Made by a program: the position numbers and the translations under genes. From Prorocentrum cordatum (taxonomy: Eukaryota > Sar > Dinophyceae > Prorocentrales > Prorocentraceae): DNA of 64,000 nt. The DNA lies in NCBI GenBank assembly GCA_963575745.1, contig CAUYUJ010017876.1, positions 27,501-91,500 on the forward strand. The letters are read 5' to 3'. This document shows positions 45,681-57,259 of this stretch, piece after piece; the stretch's first letter is position 1; every line of letters begins with the position of its first letter. A model generated the notes under the pieces. The model was not told where the DNA came from. It worked only from the letters and a program-made list of their open reading frames with translations, and did no database searches.

Positions 45681-46309
45681 CTTTTGGAGCTTGTTGACTG
45701 CCCAGATCCACCCTTTGTGATCCTTGGCACGTGGTTCGTAGCGTCATGCTGATCGTTCGCTTTCTGGCTTGTATCCCACGGCTTTCCAGGTCCCCCCCCT
45801 TGCCGCACCCATGCGCGTACATGCCACATGTCGTGAGAGTCAACTGGCGTCGCGATGCCTCCCAGGCGGTCTCCAAGTCCCCAGGGCGTCAATCTTATGC
45901 TGTCTGTCACGACGTCCCGAGAAAAGGGTTCCGAGGCCGCCAATATGCCACGGCCTTAGAAAGATCCAAGGGGCATCCAGAACGCCCGAAGAGCTTCGAA
46001 GACGCCTTCCATGTTGTCCCTACAGCCCTGGGAATCACGTCTACTGACGCGATACCGTTACCCCGAGAACGTTCGCAAGGCACATCCATGTCGTTGCATC
46101 CTGGCCACATACATGTTGTTGCACCCCAGCGGCACACATCCTGCTGCGGCCCAGCCAAATAATTCGATTGCCTTTTGGAGAAGGCGGGGGGGGGGCGAGT
46201 CCGAAGAAAACAAAAGCTCGACACCAATTTTGAGCGCGCCCCCCCCTGCACCCGTACAATTCTAATTGCAGGACCCCCTGCCAGGGGGGCCCTTGGGATA
46301 TCATTCCTT

Positions 46310-46770
46310 GATGCCGTTTTACGTGGGGAAGTGTATGGAGCCTGGTTTGGAGCGTTTCGCTTGGGACGTCCTCAGAATTTGCCTCGTTTGGCCACTGGTT
46401 TGGCTTGGTCTGGCCTGATTTGGCTTGATTTGGCTGGGCGCCCCGCCTGCATCCTCAGACTTTGCCTAGTTGGGTCTCTGGTTTGGTTTGGTTTAGGGCA
46501 AGTTTCGCTTGAGACGTATTCGCACTTTGCTTAATTTGGTTTGGTGTCGGCACAGTTTCGCTTGAGATTTCTCACAAATCGAGTGGTTTCGATTGGTTCT
46601 GGCGCGGGTTCGCTCAAAGCGTGCTCACGGTTTCTTTGGTTGATCCTCGTTTGAGCGCGGTTTCGCTAGAGACGTCCTCACGATTTACATGGTTTGGCCG
46701 CGGTGTCGCTTGAAACGTCTTCACTCGTTGCCCGATGTGTCATGATTTGGTGTGGGGCTCGCTTACAACA
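46310..46770. repeat. Inverted copy of the CCAAACCA/GAGGACGTC family
   Basis: GTTTCGCTTGGGACGTCCTC, TGGTTTGGCTTGG and GTTTCGCTTGAGACGT blocks are the reverse complements of the AAGCGGAA, GAGGACGTCTC and CCAAACCA blocks at 43280-43560. Confidence 0.8.
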
Positions 46771-46799
46771 TTCTCATCGGTTGCCTGGATTGACAGGTG

Positions 46800-47015
46800 T
46801 AATGCGGTGTATGTGGTGCTAGCTACGTGGCTCCAGTCATGCTGTGTAAGCTACGTGGTTCAAACCTACATCGTCGCAAGCTACGTGTTGAAGGTATGTG
46901 GTGCAGAGTCTGCGGTGGAAGCTGTGTTGAGCAAGCTACGTGGTCAAGCCCGTGTCGTCGCCAGCTGCTGTATGGTGCAACATATGTGGTGGAAGCTATG
47001 CTGTGTAAGCTAACC
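46800..47015. repeat. AAGCTACGTGGT degenerate repeat
   Basis: About six units containing TGTGTAAGCTACGTGGTTCA-like and GTGGTGGAAGCTATGCTG-like blocks at irregular spacing of roughly 30-40 bp. Confidence 0.75.
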
Positions 47016-47184
47016 GACATCTCCCGATACTAACCCCACTGCGAATAAAACAGTTCTGGGTCCAACGGGGATAGTAAACGTTTTCTCGAACATCTCAGCG
47101 TACTGGTGAACATGATGACGATGATGCTGATCAAGATGATCCCGAGCGTTCCTATCATAAGAACAATTAAAGCCAACCCGTCGG

Positions 47185-47820
47185 ATCCTTCAGGGTACCA
47201 TGGGATTTCTCAGGACATCCATGGGGTTCCTTAGGGACACATCGAGTTCACAAGGAAACCCATAATAATCTTATGGACGTACTTAGGATTCCTTAATCTG
47301 TCCATCGGAATCCTCAGGACATGTATTGATTCCATAGGAAATGCCTTTGGACATCCATATGATTTCTTAGGGAAGCATTGGGATTCATATGGAGATTTGT
47401 AAAAGTCATGAAACAATCAAATAAATCCCTTAGGACATTCATGGGATTTCGTAGGACATCCGTAGGCATCCCATGAGTATCCGTAGGATCCCTTAGGGCA
47501 TCCATCGGATTCTTTGCGGAATACCATAGCATTCCTCTGACAACCAATCGGATTCTTAATAACCCTATAGGAATCCCAGGGAAATTCATCGGATTCTTGA
47601 GGCACCCCATCGGAATCCGAAGGACATCTTTTGTATTCCGGTGGGATCTAGCTGATTTCGTAGGGGACCCATCGGGATCTTACGGACATCCATAGGATTC
47701 CTGAGGATATCCAAAAGAACCGACAGGACATCCATAGGATGCCTTAAGACATCCACGAGATCCCTTAGGAGATCCATAGGTTCTCCCCAGGAAAGCCATA
47801 GGGATTCATTGGATACGATG
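47185..47820. repeat. 21-bp degenerate array, block 1
   Basis: Units of the type GGACATCCATAGGATTCCTTA repeat with a 21-bp spacing for about 640 bp. Because 21 is a multiple of 3, heptapeptide repeats (FLRTSIG-like) appear in frame; these are not real proteins. Confidence 0.9.
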
Positions 47821-47922
47821 GGGATTCTTGAAGATGATGATGAAGATGATGGAGATGATGCTTCCTCGCCCTTGCGGCTCTCGGTGCCCGGCGAGAGTCG
47901 GTTTCTAGAGCTTGTCTGAGAG

Positions 47923-48757
47923 CTAGAGGTTTTTGGTTGTTCTCGCCAGGAAACCTGTCTTGCGCACAACCTCAAACCGCTCGCCCATGCAGGCTCGGCA
48001 TCCTTTGGGGCCGCCCTTGCAAGGGAGGCACTTCGGCCACGCTAGTAGCGCTGCAGCCTGTGCCTCCTCGAGGCTGCCGTGCTTGGGCTCTGGCGCTGTC
48101 GGGGCACTCAGCGGCTTGGCCTTGCCCTGGCTCCTGGCCTTGGCCTTGGCCGTGGCCGTGGCGGAGTGGTTGTCGCTCGCGTCCTGCAGCTTCTGGATCC
48201 ACTCGTTGGCTCGAGTGCGCGCCTGGGTGATGCCGATGGGCGGCTTGCGGCCCTCGCCACGGATCTCGCGCAAGGCGCGCTTGGCCAGCCTCGTCACCCT
48301 GAGCCCGCAAGTCCAACCATCTGCTTAGAACGTCTTGTTGCTGCTCGGAGGGCGTTCCTCGGCAGGGCCGAAGGCGCCGAGCTTTCGAAGGATTTCCGTG
48401 GCGGCCTGCATGGCGTTCTCGGACGGCTGCTTGAGGGCGTCGCGGGACCCGACGGCCGCGCATGCCCCCCTGCTTGGACACCTTGACATAGATGTAGCGA
48501 CCGGGGCCTCGGAGTGCACCGTGATCAGCAGGTGCTCAGCCTTCTCGACTGTCTCGGCCCAGCGCTTCTGCTCCTCGGGTTGCAGGGCGGCGCACTCGTT
48601 CTCACCCTGGCCATCCTCGAGCCCAGGCGACGGCCGCCGTGGGCTCGATCGCCAGAACGTTCTCGGGGACGCCCGCGAGGTCCTCGATCTCGCCGAGCAG
48701 CGCGTTCACCGTGCTCAGCCCGAGGGTCTCGCCCTTCTTGATCTGCTCGCAGTTCAT
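47923..48757 (-). pseudogene. Broken minus-strand gene of unknown function
   Basis: The ATG at 48757 gives MNCEQIKKGETLGLSTVNAL and continues GEIEDLAGVPENVLAIEP. A frameshift near 48615 leads to CAALQPEEQKRWAETVEKAE, and another possible shift near 48490 affects GRYIYVKVSKQGGMRG. One frame then runs through NAMQAATEILRKLGAFGPAE, crosses TAA at 48325-48327 and resumes as VTRLAKRALREIRGEGRKPP. The end has a Cys-rich patch KCLPCKGGPKGCRACMGERF that could bind zinc, before TAG at 47923. Two 21-bp arrays flank the gene. It resembles the region at 51.5-52.9 kb in style but not obviously in sequence. Confidence 0.5.
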
Positions 48758-48849
48758 GATCGCGCGCTGCTCGGCGAGCTCGGTGCGCCGAGATGCCCTG
48801 CTGTAGGCTTCTTAGATGGGACCCCCATTAGATGTGGTTGGAAGATCGT

Positions 48850-48990
48850 GCAGCATCGCCGATTCATCGGCCATGCGTCGACCATGCGTCGGCCATACAT
48901 CGACGACGTCGGCGACGCATCGGCGACGTCAGCGTGGAGAAAGACGGGCCCCGCATCGAGCCGCGCTGGCGATGCGTCGGCGAAGCGATT
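48850..48990. repeat. CATCGGCGACGTC short repeats
   Basis: A cluster of 12-15-bp units such as CATGCGTCGACCATGCGTCGG and GACGCATCGGCGACGTC just 5' of the broken gene on its coding strand. Confidence 0.75.
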
Positions 48991-49089
48991 CTCCGACCCC
49001 ATCTACTCGGGTCCCATCTGGGAGGCCTAGATCTGCAGATGTGCCAGGCTAGTTTGGCCGGCTTGGGGAACTGATAGTCCTGCTCGACC

Positions 49090-51545
49090 GTGACCTGTGG
49101 GGCTGGGAGATTTCTTCGGACATCCCTTGGACCCCCGAAGGAAGCCATGGGATTCCAGTGGAAATCCACAGGACCCATATGGAAATCCATAAGGCTTCAA
49201 TGGGAATTCATGATATATCTCAGGACATCCATTGGATTCCTTCGAACATCCATCGGATTCCATAGGAGACCCGCAAGGCTCCTCAGGACAATGCGCAGGA
49301 TGTCTTCCGACGTCCATATGAATCCAACGGACATCCATGGGATTCCCTAGGACATCAGTCGGATTCCTCGGGGGACCCGTGGGGTTCCTGGAGAATCTAA
49401 AAAGGGTTGCTTAGGGGTGGTGGTGGAGGAATCCCAGGACCAGCGTCACCAAACAAATTCGATTCGGGTGAAACATATTTTCGGAATCATGGATGTGTAA
49501 AGCTTAATTTCAGGTCCATGGCCGCTTATTGGCGGGGATAGAAATCGAACGGCGGGGATGGGGCACTTCGGGCTGAGCGCGCAAAGCGGGGGAGGAAGAG
49601 GATTCCTTGGGAAATCCACGGGGTGTCTCAGGAAAGCCATTGGAACCCTTAGGATTTTTCAGGATTCCTGAAGGTATCCATAAACGCCTTCACAAAATTC
49701 ACCAATTTCTTTCAACAGTCCGCAGGACTCCGAAGAAAACCCATGGACATCTTCTGGACATGCACAAGATTCCTTGGATTATCTATGGGAGTCTTTCGGG
49801 CATCCGTAGAACTCCCGCAGAAATCCAGTGGATCCCGTAGGGCATCCATAATAGTTCGTATGGGGTTCTTTTTTAAGAGATTCATCGGATCCCTCAGGCA
49901 ATGTATAGGAACCCTGTGGACATCCATCGGATTTCCGGGGAAATCCATGGAATTCCTCGTTCGCCATCGGGTTCTTCAAAACATTTATGATTCCCGAAGA
50001 CACCCATGCGCTTCCTCGAGCAAACCATGGGGTTCCTTAGAACACCAATGGGAGACCTCGAGAAAAAACCTCACGCACTCCATCGAAATCCATAAGCTCC
50101 CAAGGAAAACCATCGGATTTCTTAGGACATCCATAATATGCCGCAGGTCACGTATACTATCCCTCAGGATATCCATGGGGCCCCCGAGGACACCCGCGGG
50201 ATTTCCAAATGAGTTCAAGAGGTCCTTTTCGGAAATCTATCGGGCATCTATAGCAATCCTTAAGAAAACTTGTCGGATTCCGTTGGAAATCCGTGGGGTT
50301 CTGTAGGGCATCCGCAGGATCCCTCAGGACATCGATCGGATTTCTTCGGCTATTCATAAGACTGCTTCGGGAATCCGTTTTGTTGCCTGGGGCATCCGTG
50401 GGATTCCATCGGGAATCCATGAATTGCCTTAGGCAGTCTATATGATTCCTGCAGAGCTCTACGGGCATCCTTTGGAAACCCATTGAAGTCCCTGAGACAT
50501 CCATGGGAATCCCCTTGGGAAATCCATCGACTTCCTTGGGATATCTATGGGGGCCCTTAGGAAACCACTCGGATGCATGAGAAAATCCATCGGATTCTTT
50601 GGGACATAAATTGGGTTCTTTGGGACATCTTTTTGAATCCTTAAGACATCCGTAGTTTTTTCTCCCAATTCCATCGGATTCCTTTGGCAATCAATTTCAA
50701 TTTTTGTGGAAGCTTCAGGAATCCGGCGGAAAACAGTGAAAATCATGAGCACATGTTGAGGGTTCTTTAGGACATCCTCAGGAACCCTGGGGGGATTCAT
50801 TGACTTCCTGAGGAAATCCACCGGCCTCCTTGGGAAATCCAGAGGGCTCCGTTTTGGAAATCCATTGGTTTCCGTGGGAAATCCATATGATTCTGTAGAG
50901 AGCCCATGAAGTCCCAAGGAAATGTGTATGTTTCTTGCGACAACCATTGGATTCCGTAGGAAATCAGCAGGAGATTCAAAATGTGCATGGGGTTCCTTTG
51001 AAATTCCATCGTGTTCCTGGAAATCCATTGGGTTCCGTCGGAAAGCAATCGGGTTCTTCAGGACATTCATGGGATTTCGTAAGAAATCCATTTGATTATT
51101 TAGGACAGCATTCGGATTCCTTGAGAAATCTATTTGACTCTTTGGAAATCCATCGGAATCTTTTCGGACATCTATAGGAAATCTGTAGCAATCCTTAAGC
51201 GGACTTTGTAGGATTCTGCAGGACATCCGCGGGATTCCGTTGGACATCCATATAGGCCCCCATTAGAAAATCTGTTGGCTTTCTTTTGACATTCCAAGTG
51301 TCCTTTCGGGAGTCCATCGGGTTCCTTGGGGCGCCCGTGGGATTCCCTAGGACATGCATGGGATTCCTTTGGGAATTAATGAGATTCCTTCGGGAATCCA
51401 TCCGGTTGCGTCGGACTTTTGTATGAGTTCCTAGGAAGTCAATCGGTTCCCTTAGGGCATCTATGAGATTCCGAAGAACATCCAGAGCATTCCTTTGGAA
51501 ATCTGTAGGTTCCATCGGAAATCCATAGGATTCCTTTGGATTCTG
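49090..51545. repeat. 21-bp degenerate array, block 2 (2.4 kb)
   Basis: The GGACATCCATCGGATTCCTTN family runs at 21-bp spacing, interrupted by a non-repetitive 200-bp stretch at about 49405-49600. Minus-strand frames of 177 and 262 codons are heptapeptide shadows. Confidence 0.9.
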
Positions 51546-51579
51546 TCTTCTCCTCTTATTCCACTTCCTTTTTCTCCTC

Positions 51580-52720
51580 TTCCTCCTCCTCCCCCGTCTC
51601 CCCCTCCTCGTCCTCTTCCTCCTCTTTCTTCCCTGAGCCTCCGGACCTCGATGCTGTCGATCTGGAAGTTCGCCGCGGTCTCCAGCCCGCGCTCTCGGAG
51701 ACGGTAGGTGTCCTCGGCGCCCAGGACTCGCCGCGCGCCCTGGAACCTGCCGCGCCTGCCCTCGCGGACCCCCTCCGCTGTGACGTGGGCCACCTTGCCG
51801 TGCCAGAGGGGGTCCTCACAGACCTTGAGGCCCGCCTTCTTCTTGGCCTAGGCTTTTCTGTTGTCGTGGTCCTTCGAGAAGATCATGGCCCGGAGCTTCT
51901 CGCTGAAGCTTGTCTTGACCTTCGGGGCTTTCTTCCTGTGAGCTTCGACTTGGCCGCGCCTCGGCTCAGGTGCTGGGGCGAGGCCTCGCCGCCAGTCTGG
52001 TTCTTCTTGCGCTGCCACTTGCGCTGCAGCCTGCCCGCGAACTGGCCCGCGGCGAACTTGGCCGCCCATCTTTTTTCTTGGTATAGTTGCGGATGCTTTT
52101 GAGTCGATTCTCGAGAGCGCGCGGTAACTGGGCCTCCTTGATCTGCTCCTCCGTCGTCCTGAGCATGTGCTTCTGCTCGTCAGTGAGCTCGAGGTCCAGG
52201 TCTCGGAGCTTCAGGGGGCAGGGGTTCTCGCCCTCGTCGCAGTCCTCGGGCAACCCTCGAGGCGGAAGCAGTCGCCGTCGAGGGCGCTCCAGTCTGGGGT
52301 CGGCGGGGCGTTCTCGGGCCAGCGCTGGATGCCCCCCGGGCGCTCGCTCGCCGGCCTCGGCTCGATGCCGCGGCCCGGCTCCGCGGGGTAGCTCCAAGGC
52401 TGCAGGCCCGTGGCGGGCTTGAGCTCGCCCTGCTCGGTTGGCCGGGGCACGAGCATCTGGTTCGCTTGCAGCCCTTGGAGCGGCACCACCTCCATGTTCT
52501 CGTCGCGGAAGCGGGCGTGGGCCTCGGTGGCGCAGTGGAGGCACTCGTGGGGCCCCAGTGGCTCGGGTACTTGCGCTTCTTCTCGGGCTCGGCCATCGCC
52601 TTTGGATCCCGTCTTGCTCCGTGGCCCAGTGCCATCCCGGCCTTGACTTCTCGGATCGTGGCCCCGCGACTCCCGGGTAGTTGCCTGCTCGATGGGCTCG
52701 ACGAGCTTGGGCGGCTAGAG
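51580..52720 (-). pseudogene. Broken minus-strand gene, basic, CxxC motif, function unknown
   Basis: Pieces on the minus strand order as follows. TIREVKAGMALGHGARRDPK (about 52655) leads to EPEKKRKYPSHWGP, then HECLHCATEAHARF (CxxC with flanking His, about 52540). LQANQMLVPRPTEQ and LDLELTDEQKHMLRTTEEQI (about 52195) follow, the latter helical and coiled-coil-like. SFSEKLRAMIFSKDHDNRKA then reaches TAG at 51848-51850 and resumes in frame as AKKKAGLKVCEDPLWHGKVA and ARRVLGAEDTYRLRERGL. The reading frame finally runs into the 21-bp array. Frameshifts fall near 52560, 52260 and 52080. Confidence 0.5.
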
Positions 52721-52859
52721 GGTGGGCGACGCCTGGGCGGCGACGCTTGGGTGGGGCTCGCGAGCTTCAAGCGGCATCGGAAGGGGGCGTGGGGGCTCGG
52801 AGAGGAGAGGGCCCCGTGGAGATACCAATGTGGCCGCGAATCGTGCGAGGAGTGTGCGT

Positions 52860-52950
52860 GGCAATGCGCATCCTCGACGACGCGCTTGGCAGCGCGCGCC
52901 CCCGGCGACGCGCGCGGCAACGCGCGTCCCCGGCGACGCGCCTGGCAACT
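52860..52950. repeat. Three 28-bp units
   Basis: GGCAATGCGCATCCTCGACG, GGCAGCGCGCGCCCCCGGCG and GGCAACGCGCGTCCCCGGCG head three adjacent 28-bp units. Confidence 0.88.
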
Positions 52951-52964
52951 CGAAATGTGTGGGG

Positions 52965-53365
52965 GACCTTAGGACATCTATATGAATCTTTAGGAAATCC
53001 ATTGGATTCCATCGGGTATCCATAGGATTCCCAGGAAACTTACAGGATCCTAATAATATCAAGTGGATCCTGGAGGAAATCCATTGGATTCCGTTGGGAA
53101 TCCATAGGGTAGATTGGAAATCCGTGGGAATCCTTCGGACATTTATGGGAATTCTTCGGACATCCATAGGATTCCGCAGGGAACCAGTGAGATTCCATTG
53201 GAAATCCCAAAGGGCATAGGCACCCTTAGGAATCCATTGGATTCCGGAGGATATCCATAGGGTTCCTTAGTCAACCCATGGGATTCCTCAGGGCATCCAT
53301 CGGATTCTGGAGGAAATCCATGGGATTCCGTCGGAGATCCATTGGCTTTGGCAGGGAAAGACGAG
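52965..53365. repeat. 21-bp degenerate array, block 3
   Basis: Same GGACATCCATAGGATTCC family as the arrays to the left. Confidence 0.88.
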
Positions 53366-53479
53366 GACATGAATAAAAGGGGAGTCCACGAGAGGAGGGG
53401 GTGGGGAGCAGGAGGGGCGAGGGGCCCCAGGGCCAGATTTCCCATTGCAGTTCGATTGGGGACCTAAGGTTTTCGTTTT

Positions 53480-53545
53480 CGTTTTTTTTTTTTTTTTTTT
53501 TTTTGTTTTCCCCCTTCCTCTTATATATATATATATATATATGTA
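53480..53545. repeat. Poly-T and TA tracts
   Basis: A T run of about 22 bases is followed by a (TA)n run at 53523-53542. They sit in a segment (53450-53680) sharing GGCGGGGATG and GAGCTGGGCGCGCGGGGG motifs with 49500-49600. Confidence 0.85.
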
Positions 53546-53689
53546 CATAAAACCATTTTTAATGGCGCATGCGTGGGGTCCACGGCGGCTCACTGGCGGC
53601 GATGAAGAAAGGGCGGGGATGCGAAAAATTCGAGCTGGGCGCGCGGGGGGGGGAGAAAAGTATGGTGTGGGAGTTCTATAGGATTTCCC

Positions 53690-54240
53690 ATGACATGTAT
53701 AAGAAGCCCGATGAATTCCGTGGATTGCTTGGAGCAGTCGGTTTTTGAAATCCATGGGGTGCTTACGGAAATCCATAGGGTTCTTTAGACATTCCGTGCG
53801 ATTTCGTACAACATCCATCGTTTTCCTAGGGGGGGCCAACGATTTCCTCGGGACATCCGTGGGCTTCCTTAGGACATCCATAGCAATCTCTCGGACATCC
53901 ATCGGATTCCTTAGGGGATCCATCGGAATCCTTGGGACATCCACAGGATTCCTGAGCACGTCCATCATATTCCTTAGGGCGTCGACAGGGTTCCTCAGGA
54001 CATCTATATGATTCCTTTGGCATTCTGTGGGGCTTTTTAAAAAAATCGCTCGGCAATCCATTGGATTCCTTGGGGATTCCTCAGGACATCCATAAGGTTC
54101 TCTAGTGCACCTATAGTGCACGCATTGGATTCCTTAGGATATTCATCGGGTTCCTTAGGGAATCAATCGGATTCCCGAGGAATTCCATTACATTCCGTAG
54201 GACATCCACAGGATGCGTGAGGAAATCCTTAGGATTCCAT
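53690..54240. repeat. 21-bp degenerate array, block 4
   Basis: The cleanest stretch: from 53856, eight consecutive units (GGACATCCGTGGGCTTCCTT, GGACATCCATAGCAATCTCT and so on) keep an exact 21-bp spacing to about 54023. Confidence 0.92.
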
Positions 54241-54242
54241 TC

Positions 54243-54321
54243 GATATATGTATGTATGTATGTATGCATGTATGTATGTATAGGCATATGTACATGTGTA
54301 AGTATACATATACTATTTGTA

Positions 54322-54384
<63 letters not shown>

Positions 54385-54458
54385 ATGTATGTATGTATGT
54401 ATGTATGTATGTATGTATGTATGTATGTATGTATGTATGTATGTATGTATGTATGTAT
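54243..54458. repeat. GTAT and GTCT tetranucleotide arrays
   Basis: A (GTAT)n block, then (GTCT)n at about 54322-54381 and (GTAT)n at 54382-54458, ending exactly where the retroelement's 5' motif begins. Confidence 0.95.
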
Positions 54459-54464
54459 GATTGA

Positions 54465-54947
54465 ATGAGCGTCTGCGAATGGATATTAATGTGTAGTGCC
54501 CGAGATCCGCTGATGACCCCTCCTCCTCGCTCGGAACCTGGCGAAGCAGGGGGCTCCGAGACTGGAGTGGTGATCGGCCTCATTCGCTGGCTGGGCCCGC
54601 GCGCGGTCGGCCTCGTGGGCTGCCCGATCGCCGGTCTGTCCCTCAACGCGGAGACGGGGCGAGGCAGCGTGGTGCGCTTGGGGCTCGGAGGTTCCGCGAT
54701 CCTCGTCGCGCTGTTGTGGAGCCTCGTCCGCGGCATCCGAGAATGGTGGAGCTCCCTGCGAGGCAGTCGGGGTGAGGTCGAGGCGCTGAGGGCCCGGCTG
54801 GAGCAGTTGCGCCTGGAGGGGGGGGCCAGCGGCGGCGCGACGGAGCACGCAGAGGTGGCTGCGGCCCCCTCGCTGCCGCCCCTGCCCCCGCCTGCAGCCC
54901 GGCCGCCTGGGCTGGCAGGTGCGGCGGCGCCTGGCGCCCCGGCGTGA
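54465..54947 (+). CDS. Small membrane protein, first ORF of the retroelement
   Basis: An intact ORF of 160 codons ending in TGA; internal ATGs at 54489 and 54513 are alternative starts. It contains a hydrophobic segment GGSAILVALLWSLVRGI (about residues 76-92), then an amphipathic heptad stretch GEVEALRARLEQLRLEGG suggesting a short coiled coil, and a Pro/Ala-rich tail. Topology is probably a single-pass membrane anchor with a cytosolic coiled coil. The next ORF begins 15 nt downstream at ATG 54963. The second element has the same arrangement (TGA, 14 nt, ATG), so this is a genuine two-ORF layout. Function is unknown. Confidence 0.6.
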   Translation: MSVCEWILMCSARDPLMTPPPRSEPGEAGGSETGVVIGLIRWLGPRAVGLVGCPIAGLSLNAETGRGSVVRLGLGGSAILVALLWSLVRGIREWWSSLRGSRGEVEALRARLEQLRLEGGASGGATEHAEVAAAPSLPPLPPPAARPPGLAGAAAPGAPA

Positions 54948-54962
54948 GCCGCGGACCCGTCC

Positions 54963-55955
54963 ATGGAGGCGTTCCCCGCGTTCGGGCTCGGCGCGCGCGA
55001 CGCGGGCCCCGTCTCGTGGACTGGAGCTGCGCCCAGCACAGGGCCGCCCGTGGCCCCCCGGGGTGAGCTGCCCCCCGGCGGGCGTGGGCGGCGCAAGTCC
55101 TGGGGGGCCAGGGCAGCAGGCTTCAGCGACCGCCGCCGCCTGCGCCTCTCAGCTGAAGGAGATGCTCCTGAAATTGCATGCAGGTGCCGGTTCTAACCCA
55201 TGGTGGGGCAGCAGTTCTGGCAGGCGGTGGCGGGGATGGAGCAGACAGGCCGTCTAGGCCCGGCGGCCCGTGCTGCTCTAGTTGCCAGGGGCTATGTGGG
55301 CCCAGGCACACGCTCGCCACCAGATCCGAAGATATTGGAGACGGTGCTCTCGGGCTTCGAGAGCCTCGGTGTGTCCAGCAGCTTCGACGGAAGCTTTGGC
55401 GGCCCAGCGGCCGCTCCTGGAGGTGCCGAGGTGGATGCGTGGGCCCGCGCCCTGCCGCCCGACTTCAAACGAGCTGGAGTTGAGATCTATAGGAAAATCA
55501 GGGCGGCAGGGAGCACTAGTGCACGGCAATGGTTGCAACGGCAGTTCCAGGGATATCGCGGGGGAGATCAATTGGCAGGGGCTCGGGTCAGTGGCGTCGA
55601 CGCTGGACTTCGAGCTGGGGAAGTGCCCAAACGAGCAGGAGCTCATGGTGGTGCTGACGACGAATGACAACGTGGAGATCTCTTTGCGTCATCTCTCGGC
55701 GTATGCGTGCGAGTCCAGGGTGCGCGACAAGGTTGGAGCTTCTCGATTGCGGGCAGTCGCGGCCCGGGGCAGTGGGCTGGACATCGCGCCAGGCTGGCTC
55801 ATCACGGAGACGACCTCGCACAGCAAGATGGAGCACCAACGAGCTGAAAGTGCATTGGCTGATTTACGACGGAGATCCGCGGCCAAAGGAGATCGAGGCG
55901 ACAAGGGAGGTGGTCGCCGACGAGGTCCCAAGAACGGTGGAGAGGCGGCCTGACG
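54963..55955 (+). pseudogene. Gag-like protein, frameshifted
   Basis: It begins MEAFPAFGLGARDAGPVSW at 54963. Frameshifts near 55150-55200 and 55555 are needed to follow it: CASQLKEMLLKLHAGAGSN, then QFWQAVAGMEQTGRLGPAAR, then ELMVVLTTNDNVEISLRHLS. The tail ALADLRRRSAAKGDRGDKGG is basic, as in nucleic-acid-binding gag tails, and ends GEAA at TGA 55951-55953. No CCHC knuckle is present. The assignment as gag rests on position ahead of RT and the basic tail, not on a recognised domain. Confidence 0.45.
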
Positions 55956-56040
55956 GCCGCCCCTCCCCCCCTGCCCTGAGCCGCGGGGCAGGGGGGCGCC
56001 TGGGGCCCTTCGAGGGCAGCGGCAGTGCCCGGTGAAGGAC

Positions 56041-57259
56041 CGATGGCGAGTCAAAGTGGAGAAGCCGATTGATGAGGAGGTGATGCGTTCCCGCTTTGGG
56101 CTTCTAGCTTTCTCGGAAGTGGCGTCCGCCTTGCAGAGTGGTCAAGCCGTTCTACCTGTGCCTCTTTTCCCTCGACCTGCTCGAGTGGGAGTTCGTTCAG
56201 GGCGGCTTCGACAACGACTCAGACGGAAACAGGAGGTACGAGAGGTTAGCTACTCGGATCTGGGGGGCACCGAGTGCGACCTACTCTGGATCTACCAAAC
56301 GCCAGACCGCACTACTGCAGCATAAGTTTTGCAATGAGCTGATGGAGGATTCTGCTGTTGGGCAGGTCCAGCGGCGAGCAAAGCAGCGCGCCCGGGGCTG
56401 GCTCCACGTTCGCCAGCTGCGCCCAGCGACAGGCGTACGATCGACGTGCGAGCTTCTGAAGATGGATCAGATCGGTTACAGGAGAGTGCGCGAGAGGGGC
56501 GTTCACGTGGAATTTACTGCTCACTGGGTGGACGAGGTTACATCGATGACGGCGGGTCCTCTGCTCGAGGCGCTCCCACGTGATGAGGCGTTCTACTACA
56601 GCAAGGAGGATAATGTCATCGAGCTGGAGGGGAAGACCACCCAGCGCGTGGAGGAGCTCGAGAGGCAGTTCGGGTTCTTCGGAGGACAGATGGAGCAGTG
56701 GATCGAGTTTTTCAAAATGGGAGGGTACCCCATCCAGGGCTATGGGTCTTCAAGGAGAGAAGCGAGGCGAAGGCGATCGACGGAGTCTCGGCGGCGCTGA
56801 AAAAGGGCGGTTGCAAATTGCGGAAGCTCATCGTGGCGGTGCCGACCAACTGCGTCTGGAGCGACGTGCGTCGGCGAGGTGATTGCGGACTCGGAGGTGG
56901 AGGGGCGCTCGCTCTCATGCGCGCCCCTGGGATGGGCCTGCACATGACCAGATGTGATGGGTGCAACGTCTTCTCGTCAGTTGCGCTCCCAGGGTGGATG
57001 TGGGCATGGGTGGCGACGCCAGCGATTCCAGCAACCGCAGTGTGGTCACTACTGGAGGAGGACATGCGTGAAAAGGTTGCATGAGTGGTCTTTGGTGTGT
57101 CCCTGCTGTATTAGATTACCCATGGGGCTGTCGCATGCGGTGCGTATCCTGATGAGCATCAACATCGAGGCCATAGGGCGTATCCTGGTGAGATCGGCGG
57201 CCAAGAGTGAGCAGATAGTGAAGCGTGGTGCGGGCCTCCCTGGCGAACCCGTGATCTAG
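56041..57259 (+). pseudogene. Reverse transcriptase, N-terminal half (motifs A and B)
   Basis: After a linker (RVEELERQFGFFGGQMEQW, about 56659) a shift near 56750 leads to LRKLIVAVPTNCVWSDVR (about 56817-56870), typical of the fingers region in dinoflagellate elements. MTRCDGCNVFSSVALPGW follows; the Asp at 56956-56958 fits RT motif A (D-x-x-N/S-A-F type). A one-base shift near 57080 leads to IRLPMGLSHAVRILMSIN (57110-57163), which fits motif B. The frame ends at TAG 57257-57259 and resumes in frame as DVEWVEEKEKQRGAQRQ. The domain assignment relies on my memory of related polyproteins and was not checked by alignment. Confidence 0.55.

Noticed and set aside
50157-51247. Minus-strand frames of 177 and 262 codons with heptapeptide repeats
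   Set aside because: The 21-bp degenerate array explains the period and the openness.
54213-54468. Open frames encoding CMYVCMYV repeats
   Set aside because: They are translations of the GTAT/GTCT microsatellite.
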